From Acanthornis magna (lineage: Eukaryota > Chordata > Aves > Passeriformes > Acanthizidae): a stretch of 64,000 bases of DNA. Below, one piece after another: positions 22,936-33,433 of this stretch. The stretch is from contig JAWUZG010000032.1 of the NCBI GenBank assembly GCA_036785705.1, positions 11,302,001 through 11,366,000 of the forward strand, given 5' to 3'. Positions within the stretch are counted from its first letter, which is position 1, and each line of letters opens with the position of its first letter. The notes beneath the pieces are model-generated. The model ran no database searches, was not told the DNA's origin, and saw nothing but the letters and a program-made list of their open reading frames with translations. The position numbers and the translations under genes were made by a program.

Positions 22936-24065
22936 GAATTGTATTCAGAGATGTTTAAGTTGGCATGGAACTGCAGACTCCATGTCTTGGCTGTTCAAAT
23001 CCAGAATATGCTGCAATGCATCGTGATTCCCTTCCAGTCTGCTCAGCGTGATGCAAGCATACAATGGGGCATACACGAAAGCTGAGGACCCACAGCACAG
23101 AAAAGGCGTAGACTAATTTTTCTTGGGCCTAGATATCAATTTCTAGGTCTGAACTGTCTTCCATACCTCCAGACATCAAGTACAGCCATGCTGACAGCTA
23201 TTTCCATTTGAGACCACAGCCTCAATAGCCCATGCTCTCCTGAAATTTACCAAAAGTGCAGTCAATTTTCCAATTGTACAGATAGGGAAGTAAGGTAAAA
23301 AACTTAGGCTGTTCTATAAATCCTTCATGTATTAACTTTCCACTGTCATGCACAACCAAAATTGACAGATTATTATATCCTAACTACAGAGCCATGTTCT
23401 AGCCCCCTGACCCCCATTTCTTTTTTTTTCTATAGCATGTTTTCTTAGGCGTGAGAGATTGGTTTCAGTGCCTGCGGCCATTGACTTTGAATTAGGTTTA
23501 TGAATGCAAAGAAGCTGTCTGAAACCTCTCAAAACCTACAGAAGATTATGCTCTGAGCTGAACCTGAAGCTGCTATGCAAAGGCATCTTTCCACAGTGAC
23601 CAGTGCACTTCATTTTGAAGTTGTTTGTGTCATTAGTTGGATGTAAAACAGCATAGTTTGCCACTGCTTACAAAATTAGATTTTCACATTTACCACCTCA
23701 ATGCAACCACCATGCTTCAGTGTTTTTATCATATTTATCCATTGTACATATTCACTCCATAATAACTGTGTTCTCCTATTATCTGAATTTATTTTTTTTT
23801 AACAAACGAGTAAATGCTGCTGGAACATAAAACAATCAGAAATATTAATTCAAACCAAGTGAAGTATGAGAAAACCTAAATAAATTTGCCTTTGCTTCAT
23901 AATGAAAGCCCAGGTCATTGAGAGGAGTTAAGAAAAATAAGAGGGTCAAGGACGATGTAATATTCTTATCTTGGAAGTACTGACAGGTGTACAACCACCC
24001 ATGAGAAAAATTCTGCTCTGAAGATCCATCACTGTGTGCAGCATCTGAGTGTAAGAAACTACAGA
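22936..24065. other. Non-coding stretch, no recognised element
   Basis: Follows the LTR-like block. A short T run (23419-23430) and ordinary AT-rich sequence. No exon or repeat recognised. Confidence 0.5.
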
Positions 24066-24119
24066 CTGGACTAGAGACCTCCCAGGGTCCTTTCCTGACT
24101 GAATTATCCTACAATCCTT
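24066..24119 (+). mobile_element. CR1 LINE tail, old relic (sense)
   Basis: GACTGGACTAGAGACCTCCC, GGTCCTTTCCTGACTGAATT and ATCCTACAATCC follow the order of a CR1 3' end (GGACTAGATGACCTCC, GGTCCCTTCCAACCTGAATT, ATTCTATGATTC). About 54 bp remain. Confidence 0.68.
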
Positions 24120-24214
24120 CATCCTAGTAATTAAGTAAATTAAAAAGGAAATGTGATCATCTGACAGTTATGCTAGTACGAGTCACACCATGAATGCATG
24201 CAGTGATAAGTCCC

Positions 24215-24238
24215 ATTCCCACTGATGTCAGTGGGAAT
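24215..24238. repeat. Near-perfect 24-nt palindrome
   Basis: Arms ATTCCCACTGA and TCAGTGGGAAT (11 bp each, perfect) around a 2-nt centre TG. It resembles the CCATTGACTTCAATGG-type palindrome that recurs as part of old interspersed repeats in bird and reptile genomes; that link is from memory and is inferred. Confidence 0.75.
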
Positions 24239-26245
24239 CCTGCTTTTAGGTTGATTTCCAAGAGTCTTTTACTCAGCATGAAAATGAAGAAATGTAAAAT
24301 TTTAACTCCTGAAAAATGTAGAAAAGGAAAATTATGTGGCATAGCAGATTAAGTAGTGGTAAAATATGTTCAGTCCAAAACATCTTTGGGGTCCTATAAA
24401 AACCTTTTACATTATTACAAAATGTAATACTATTTCCTAAATTAAGGAATACACTTTAAGCGTTTAACTCAATTACCAACAGCTTTGTCTTTTCTGAATG
24501 TTGTCTTCTCTTTTTTGAGCTGTATCTCTGAAGAATCAGAGATTCTACCTTTGGAAGAAACACTGAAATCTTGTAACAGAAATGGTCGGTTGATACCAAA
24601 TATTCTGTCTGTATACTCCTGCTACATAATTTTGGTGCAAATGAAATTAAGTCATCCATTTTATGTTTTCCTCTTGTGGATAGTTTTAAGGTTAGAGCGA
24701 TTTTTAAGACCAATTCAACTATAGTACTTCCAGGTTTTTCTTAGGCATGCTGCAAGCTCTTTGAAATTATTTGTTCCCTTATTCTTGGTCTGAATGTTGA
24801 AACCTTATGATGCACTTTGAAATGTGGATATAAACATTTGCATACCAATACCCAAAGCCTTCCTTTCCCCGATATGGTTCATTACAGCTTGAAGTGCATA
24901 GAAGTTTTAAGAAATCAAATTTTTTTTTTGGACTTAATATAGTCCATAAGCTCTTCACTCTCTATGTAGAGAGAGCTGGAAGTGGCAACATTGACAAGTG
25001 TTACTTTGAAATTACTCATCATGTTCTATCCCAGAGTGTGATCTATTTTGAGCGGAAATGACGCTTTTGCCCCTACTGCATGCCATTAGCTGGCAATTGC
25101 CAGAGCCATCCTTTGCCAGTGAAGAAATAGGAGTACCAGAATAAACACAATCCCACAGGTCTGCTCCTTCATGCCTGGCTATAAATACATGATCATCTGC
25201 AAGTGTCTCGTGGTATGTCCTAGGAAGTCTGTGCTCTCAACACCTGTAAGCAGTCAAATACCACTGTATAAGAGGATTACTTTTCAATAATGCATGTGTC
25301 ATATTATTTATGATGTAGAAATTGGATTTAAATATGCCCTAAGATTTATGAATAGTTATTAAAGCAAGAATGTTGCTGAGGTGTTTTTATGACTGTAACA
25401 CTCACTGTTCACATATTAAAGAAGATAACTACAATAAAAAGATACAGTGAAGAATTTATTTCTCAAGGTGCAGCAGTTCATTGTGGTTTCCATTTCTACT
25501 CCCAGAAATACTTGAGCATAACAAATGTTCCATTCCTGGCATTTGTGAAGATAATCTACTTCAGAAAAAGTCAGCATGGTTTTTCAGCTTGTCTTGTGCT
25601 CTGGCACAAAGAATACACTTTCCTACGGCAAGGATTTCCAGTTATAAGAATATAAGGAATGCTTGTGGTTCTGACAGAATTATTATGTTTGCAACAATGC
25701 ATCCGTCTTAAAGAGATTAACAGGATGTGTGTTCTGTAAAATGGGATTCACTGAATTATGTGATCATATGCAAAATCTTTTGCCTTTCAAACTCCCTGGC
25801 AAAAGATTCTCAATTTTTTTCACAGAAGGATGATTCTGATTACACCAAGACTCCTACAGATACGTTATGTAAGATTTAGGATAAACTGCATCATCTTTCA
25901 GTATCACTGATGTTGGAAGCTATATAAGCTCCGCATTTGATAGGCCTGTCATTGTTTGAAAGTTGCTTTAAGTGCTCTCACTTCAGAGGAATACTTTAAG
26001 CATGAAATTGCACACATGGACAGAGTCAGAACACCTGGAAGATACTCCCAAATAGCTGAACTAAAATTGAAGGCTTTTTGACAGACAGTGTGCAAATGAA
26101 ATCTGAAATACTACTCATTTCATCCGTGTCCCAAAAAATGTAAAGCTCACCTTAGTTTAGCCATGATGACCAAGAAGAACCCTTTCCTTGTTCCAGTTCT
26201 TTCTGGAAACAATTTTATTCCTACTGGAAACTTTTTTTGTTTAAT

Positions 26246-26247
<2 letters not shown>
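24239..26247. other. Non-coding stretch, no recognised element
   Basis: AT-rich with a T9 run near 24920. Overlapping open frames at 24456-24724 and 25389-25711 are on conflicting strands or frames and match no family I recognise. Confidence 0.5.

Positions 26248-26279
<32 letters not shown>
26248..26279. repeat. Poly(T) tract, T32
   Basis: Uninterrupted T32, the longest homopolymer in the window. It could be the antisense tail of an unrecognised retrocopy, but the adjoining 26280-26400 sequence matches nothing I know. Confidence 0.92.
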
Positions 26280-26283
<4 letters not shown>

Positions 26284-29200
26284 TGGCACCCTTCTTCATT
26301 ACCAATTGTCCTACTTTCCTAAAGGATGGAAGTAGCCATTGTCCCTCCTTTACAAAAACCTCTCCTTAAGCTTTTCCTCTCCAGAATATTTGCAGCCATC
26401 TTGAGCCTACTGGGGTAAATTAATTTTAGACTTGGTCTTTGGCTAAGAAACAACAACAAAGATAAAATAGATCTCTTTTTACAAAATGATGCTATAAAAA
26501 GACTGAAGAATAAAGCAGTGGTACCTCGACCAGACTGAAGGTCAGCTTTTCCTTTGCTGCTTGACTTTTCTATCATGGAATGCAAACAGCAGTGTTGGAT
26601 GCCTAAGTATTTTCCACAGAGAACATATGCATTTTTAAGTACATTTGAAAGAAACAGTATATGCTGGCTCAAAGAAAGCACAGTACTGCCAGCATTCTTT
26701 TTCCTCTCTGAGGCAAGTCATGTTCCTGGAAGCACACAAGTGTCAGTTTAGCAAAGGTCACCATGATGCACATTTTTGATGTCTCCAGTGATATTCTCGC
26801 TCATCACCAGTTAAGACACAAGTGTTTGTCATCATAAAAAGCTAAAAGATCAGTGTTAGCACAATGTAACAAGCTTAAAAAAGACCTTGGCCTGAAAAAA
26901 TTTCTGCTTTTTTGCTTTATCCAAAGAATATGAATGTAAAAAACCTATCAAAGTTAAATACCTTTCAACCAAATGTTTGTTTTGGGCTTAAATTTCATTT
27001 CTCATATTTATTACACTATTATTTACAATTTCTTTTAAACATTCCCAGCTAATAATGCATTTAATATCCTCCATCATTCTGTGACTAATTATTCTTTTTC
27101 CTGGCAATTTTCCTTTTTTCATTTGTTTCACTTTCCCTGATGTACCCACAGCCAAAATATTCAAACCAGTTTCCTAAAGTCTGCTAAGCATTCAGTGAGA
27201 TGAGAATATTTAGGTAATTCTGTGTACTCTTTCAGATTGACAGTGTTTACTTTCTTTGGATACTGACATGGAGAGGACATACGAAGGAGTTAAACATTAA
27301 CCAGGACAAACAAAAAATGAATTAATAGCCTTATACAATCTAGAAAATCGGTTCTCTAATTTGGGGTCTTCAAACCTGTGTCTCAGTTGCAGCCAGAAAC
27401 ATTTATACCTTAATCCGTCCTGGTAAAATTTTGTTTCTATTACTCTTTAAGAGCACCAAAACTGCAGGCATACCCCAGTTTCCCAAGCTCTGCGAGGTGT
27501 ACTTCTTATGGTAAGAAAATATCCTGATATTTAAACTGATTTTCCCTGTTGCAGTGTATCTCATCCACTGGGCAAATTTATACATATGAATAGTCTCTAA
27601 AAAAAATTTCTTTATTTACAAAATTGTCATCACATACTTCTTCCTCTCCTTCATCTTTCACCCCTTGCATGTCAAGTTCTCTAGATATTTTTCCCTTTTT
27701 TTTGTCTGTGCTGTTTCTAGGTGGTCTACACTGATACACACTGAAAGACCTACTAAAAACTAGATATAGCTGAGGCCTTACTAATGGCAATAAAGCAGAA
27801 GTTTATTTCATGCCTCTTGAAAGCTATGTTATAAAATATCCTAGAACATTCTTATCTGACATAGTTCATTCATATTCAGATTGAGATCTATTCCAGCTGT
27901 CAAATTTGCTGAAGAACAGCTACTTAAGTAATTGTTCCCTTGTCATATTAGTATTTTTTTGCCTAAGTTATTGCCTTGCACTTTTCATAGAGAATTTCAT
28001 CCCTAATAAATCTCATTCTGTTATTTTAGACTTCTCATTTTGCCTTTCCTTTTTAAGGCCATATGTGAGACTAAAGCAAGTATGACTCTGAGTTATTAAT
28101 GAAAGAGTGACTTCTATGACTGGCTGAGAAGACCTCAAGGACTGAAATATTTATTACTAAGTCTTAGAGTTTCAGATGTTAATTAGATTTTAGCTTACCC
28201 AAAAGTGACAGAGTAATAACTTGCTCCAATTTATGTCTTTTTGCCTGTAGTTAAGAGCAGTGCTCTACTCTCAGCTGGATGTTGCCCCTCTAACCCTTGC
28301 CATTGATTATAATAAAATACTGTTGTGAGCTCTCTGAATGGCTATACTTAAGTTCTGTTTATAATATAAATCTAGGCCAAACCTTTGTTTGTCTGATCAT
28401 GTCCCACACATTTGCACTATTTAGTTCAAGCAGCTTCATCAGATGTGGATGGATAGAGGACTGTAAATTGGCTGAGTCCCAACATGACCAAGACCATGTA
28501 GAAGATAGGCTAGGATGTTCAAGGAATACTTTAGCCCTGTGAACAAGTTCTTCTAAGTTCAGTTGTGAAGCTACTCTCATTCTGTTGCATCTGGGAAAAG
28601 AAATTTGAGGGAAATATTAGGGATAAAAACCTTAAGGCTAAATTTCTAAGATAACAAGTGCTATTTCAAAAAGTTGGCTTCTCAAATGGTCTTCTTCCAT
28701 AAGAGTAGTATCTATGATTTCTTGCTGAATCTCAGGAAATTATGTGAGAGTTTACCAAAAGTTCCGTAGGGAAATAATTATTTTCCCCTGCTTTTTTTTT
28801 AAAAGTACACACTAACACAAAACATATATTCATGAATGGTAACAAAAATATGTTGATCAAGCTTGTATTTCTTTGTTCTGGTTTTATTATTTATTTTTTG
28901 TTCACAAAATAAATATGTTTACATAGCCCTCCAAGTCAACCTAGAATTTAACCTAACATACTTTATATTCCCTTTGCTGTTAAATAATTAAGATTGACAT
29001 GCATACTACAACAAAGACAAAATAAATCAGTTACAAACAGACGATCTTGCTTCCAGATTGTTACAAGGACCAGCAAAGGGAGCTGCAAAACCATATGCCC
29101 ATAAGGCAACTCCAACAAAAGTCAGTCTGTGTGTTGTGTGTTTATGTGAAATTCATCAGGAATGGGACGCAGAGACGATAGCAGACACCACCCAGTCCTG

Positions 29201-31654
29201 GCGAGACTGAACCGCACACAAAACCTCACGTCCTGTTTTCCTAGCAGAATCCAATGTCTCATGTTCTCCAGAATGAAAGAAATCAATAAAGGGGTCTCAT
29301 CTGCAGCTGGTAAGAGCATTCTTTTCACCAGATAATGAGCAAGAGCATAGCAGATTCTCTTTCCAAAAGGAACATATTTGCGTTTTCCAGAGAATACTTT
29401 GTGAGATTCATAATGTAACTTTATTTTTTTTGTATGAAAGACCAATCTGCTGAACAAATGTGTCCTGCTTATTTGACCAAAAATTTACTGAGATCCTAAA
29501 GAAGAAACAGCAGAAACAAAATCTCAATTTTAGGGAAAGGGTGGGGGGAAGAGACTTCCCATTTTCCCCTCTTTTGCTCTGATGTGAGTCAAACTATCAG
29601 CTGCTAAGTGCTGAACTGCAGAAAATATGTGTGCAGGTTGGCAAAGAAGTTGGGAGCGTCCTGAAGAGGTTTTCAATGAATCCAAATGATGTTGACCCCA
29701 TCACAGGAACAAGATTTTAAAGTGGAACCATATCAAAGGGAAAACTACAAGTACAGCTGATGCTGCCTGAGCCTAGTGAAGAGCCAAGATGAAATTTCAT
29801 GTGGTTTGTTTACCTCCACCCAAGAGGGGTTACAAGCCTCTAACATTTGAACAGATATTTTCCACAGTGGCAGGGATGTTAGAGGCCATTCCATGTGTGT
29901 GTGGTTTCTCAGCATAACTCTCCTTCTCACATCTATTTCAGTATAACCTTTTGTTCATGTACGCAAAACATTCTACTGGGTGCTGGTTAAATGGGAGTTG
30001 TTCATAGTTGCACAGGAAGGGGAACAAAACCAGAGAACAAAGTATAAAATTCTGATTTTCAGTCCAAACACATGTCAAAGTTGGACTAGCTACTGTGAGT
30101 GTTAATAAACTGAAGTGAGATTAAATTCCTGTAAACCGTGTATGTACTTCCTATATGTTTCAAGGCCTGTGAAGGAAAGATATTAATGCAGGTCTTTCCA
30201 TTCAGTACAAGACCTTTTGAGAATTCCTCTTTCTATATGGCCAATTTAATACGCTTTTACTCATTAAAAGGTTGGAAATTTCTATTGCTTGCCAGGCAAA
30301 ACTTTTGGAGAAGGTACTGGAAATTAGTTTGGAAGGTATTTTGTGGCCTGGAAATAACTACAGATGTTAATTGCCAGGTATATATATACTTTTTAAAAGT
30401 AAAATGGGAAGAAAAGACCTACCTCTAAACTACACAGGATTCATCAATAAAAAACCAGTTGTTTGAGGAGGTTATTTACATCTTTTTAGGCATCTAGAAG
30501 ACCAGGTAAGGAGATGGGGCTCCATCTGTAGTCAACATATTGAAATATACCTCTGCTAGAGTCAGTTATAGTCCAACTTTGCTGCTCTGATTTGTCCCCT
30601 TCAGGCACCATTCTTAGTCTATTGACAATGGAGACAGATACTTTTGAGCTCTAGATTTCATTACAGAGCAGTTACATTATCATGCAGTTATCTGTAATAC
30701 TACTTTGACACAGGCCAGAAAAACAAATTCTCTAATCTGCTAAAAGTATGATCTGAAAGTTGTATCACACTTGTAGGAAAGAACATAGATGCCACTTTTG
30801 TGTGCCCCATTTTTATTAAGAGAATCATAAGCCATCTTCACACATTGTGCTGATGGCACACTGGTGCCCAGATAGATCATGGAATTTGTGCTTTAAATCT
30901 CTAAGGTGAAAATGGAGGTTACATGTTTTAAAGTATATATCTCTAATTTAAAAAAAATAAACAACTGCATTTCAGCTTGATCCTATAGATCTTTCTGTCC
31001 TTAATTATTCTTCTTGACCCATATTCTGACCTGTTTAAGCCTCAGTTTAATATCTCAATGAATTCCACAAACACTTCCTAAAATAAAGGAGCATTTCAAG
31101 GCAATAAAGCAATAAAAGTGATAAAGATGACAAAATGTGACCCAGTAGTTTGCAAAACTATTCTGCCATGGAAACAACTGTCTTTTCCTAGTAAAATGTG
31201 AGGGAATAAAACAATTGCCTTTTTCTCCATATTTTCTCATGAAAGAAAATTTATTTATCATACTCAGAACAACTAGAACTATAAGCGCGAAATATGAATT
31301 CAAGATTATTGCCTACAATCTTCATGATACCTTCCTAAATTTGAAGGATTTAGTATATGAACATAGTGTTTCTGTTAGATTTGTCTATCCCTGAGTTAAA
31401 GGAAGAAAAAAACCAGCTGAAACATTGCAAGGCGATCTTTATCTGGAACCAAAATGGGTTACATAGCAGAGAAAAAATGTGTACAGACACCAGAGGTCAG
31501 TGAAACCTATCTTGTCAGCAGGGACTGAGTCGAAGAGTAGGACAAAGGTGCAACTTCAACCAGCATCTGAAGTTCATTAGATTTCCAAATGTAAATTCCA
31601 ACACACATAGGGAATTTGAGCTCTAAGTCTCTGTGATGTTCTGCACTTATATCA
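26280..31654. other. Non-coding stretch, no recognised element
   Basis: About 5.4 kb of AT-rich sequence. A small cluster of CpGs occurs at 29168-29230 inside an open minus-strand frame (29122-29457, 111 codons) that I do not recognise. Purine-rich minus-strand frames at 27578-27790 look protein-like mainly because of Lys/Glu bias. No transposon recognised. Confidence 0.5.
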
Positions 31655-31668
31655 CCCCCCCCCCCCCC
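31655..31668. repeat. Poly(C) tract, C14
   Basis: Uninterrupted C14 (G14 on the minus strand) in an AT-rich context. Such G tracts can form quadruplex structures and are unstable. Base count may also be affected by sequencing. Confidence 0.9.
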
Positions 31669-32557
31669 AAGTCATCCTTTATTCTTTAATGCTCTCTTTG
31701 CTTTATTATGAATTTGTCAATCACAGTGATAGCCATCAGGACTGAATATGTGTTACATAGGAATTAACAACATATTCTCCAATCAAACTGTAAAGAAACA
31801 CAATATTGCATCTTAGCCCAAACCTGCAAACACCATTAGAAGAAGATAATGAAACACAGGATGTGCATTTTTCTTGCTATATATAGGAGATGATTTACAA
31901 ATTTTGTGGCGTTCTTTTTCACACAGCCATGTTTCATAAAGACTTATACCCCATCTGGTTTAAAGTGACCACAAAACAGATCAAAGTCACAGAGAGATCA
32001 CGGCTGGAATGTCTCTTTGGCCCAGAACAGCAAAGAATAGCTTTTCTGAAGTATTTTGAAAAGTTCTTAATGCCCTGTTCTTTCTTCTCCAGCTGTCATC
32101 CCCCTTTTTACTGGATTTTTTCCCCTCTATTTCTTTCCTATTCCTCTTTTTACAAGTTTTCTTATGGGGAAAACAAATCAAAGAGCTCTTAATTTAAATC
32201 TAGCTTTAAAAGCTCCAAAGCATAAGTGAATCCGAGATCAGATACAGTTAATAAACCCTAGCTCTAACAGGCATCATTTATGATAGTCCTCATTTAAGTT
32301 CCTCCATGATTTTCTTCTTAGGAATAGAGCTGTCATCTTTCATCTTCTCTTTTTATCTGGACCGTTCTTTCACTTTTCTTTGATGATACAAATCGTTATA
32401 GCTTCAATGAAACCAACTCAATTGTACTAATTTAAAGCAGCTGAGATATTTTTCTGTCCTCTGCCCTGTACTTATTTGGCAACAAGAAGTCTTTAGATTA
32501 CCACTTTATGGTTTTGGTGCTTAGACATTTGCTCTACTCTAATTTTGCCAAATTGAT
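31669..32557. other. Non-coding stretch, no recognised element
   Basis: AT-rich; a pyrimidine-rich patch at 32085-32160. Nothing recognised. Confidence 0.5.
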
Positions 32558-32563
32558 TTTATT
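32558..32563 (-). promoter_or_regulatory. AATAAA after candidate terminal exon
   Basis: AATAAA on the minus strand, 28 bases after the stop of the candidate terminal exon at 32591-32773. Its meaning depends on that exon being real; AATAAA is common in AT-rich DNA. Confidence 0.18.
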
Positions 32564-32590
32564 TTTCATTCAAGATTGCTTGTAACTTTC

Positions 32591-32773
32591 CTACAGTTCA
32601 AAGACATACTCCTTTTCCTCTTCTGCTTTTCTCTGATGAACATTTTCTTTTGGAACGTCCTGTAACTCTATAATGCAGTCTCTTCCTTTGGGAGGAACCA
32701 GGCCTCTGTAATAACTATTATGACCTAACTTCCATTTGTCATGCTTGTGTCCATCCATGCTGAGCTTTTTTCT
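32591..32773 (-). CDS. Candidate terminal exon, unknown gene
   Basis: Minus-strand segment beginning after a plausible branch point and acceptor (CTAACTAAATGCAAACAG, exon starting at 32773). It is open in phase 0 for 60 codons and ends in TAG at 32591, with AATAAA 28 bases further on. The predicted C-terminus is hydrophilic and rich in Lys, Arg and Glu (landmarks KHDKWKLGHN, YYRGLVPPKGRD, QRKAEEEKEYVFEL). It carries no domain I recognise. The acceptor lacks a strong pyrimidine tract, and the strand is purine-rich, which by itself produces Lys/Glu-rich, protein-like translations. No upstream exon was identified. Chance is the main alternative. Confidence 0.2.
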   Translation of the reverse strand, partial: RKKLSMDGHKHDKWKLGHNSYYRGLVPPKGRDCIIELQDVPKENVHQRKAEEEKEYVFEL

Positions 32774-33038
32774 CTGTTTGCATTTAGTTAGAAGCACTTA
32801 ATTTATTTTCCAGTTTTGTCAAAAGGTAATCACGAGTTTCTATGTTTTTCCTTTTTTTAACTCTAGATACCTTTATGTAGTCTGTATAATTGAAATATTA
32901 GAAACATTTACTCAAAACAACTATGTCCATCTCTCTCCATGTTAAAATGGAATTGTTTTCCTCTCTCTTCATCAGAAAGAATTAGCTCTTTTGTAATTTG
33001 TTAAATTTTTTTGATCATTCTTGATGTCTTGTTCGGCT

Positions 33039-33433
33039 AGAGCAGAGGACCTGCAGGAACCCCATGAAGCTCCACAAGGCCAAACGCAAGGTCCTGGGCA
33101 CAGGACAGGACAATCCCAAGCACAAACAAGATCTGGGCAGAAAATAGTGTCAGGGCAGCCCTGAGGAGAAGGACTTGAGGCACTTGTCAGTGAGAAGGTC
33201 GACATGACCCAGTAATGTACACTTGCAGTCCAGAAAGCCAAACACATCCTGGGCTGTGTGTAATGCAGTGCGGCCAGCAGGGCAAGGGGGGTGACTCCCC
33301 ATTCTGCTTCACTCTCATGAGCACCTGGAGTGCTGCATTCAGCCCTGGGACCCCATCGTAAGAAGGATGTGGACTTGTTGGAGTGAGTCCAGCAGAGGGC
33401 CACAAAGACGATTGGAGGCTGGAGCCTTTTCAT
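33039..33433 (+). mobile_element. CR1 LINE fragment (sense), ORF2 end
   Basis: Sense CR1 covering the region after the polymerase active site to near the ORF2 end. Matching blocks in order are CCATGAAGCTCCACAAGGCC, AAGGTCCTGGGCAC, GAGAAGGACTTGAGGCACTT, AGTAATGTACACTTGCAGTC, TGGAGTGCTGCATTCAG and GAGTCCAGCAGAGGGCCACA. Truncated at both ends, with no 3' tail; it stops at about 33433. Long minus-strand frames over it (32972-33535 and 33187-33405) are antisense shadows of this GC-rich LINE sequence. Confidence 0.87.
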
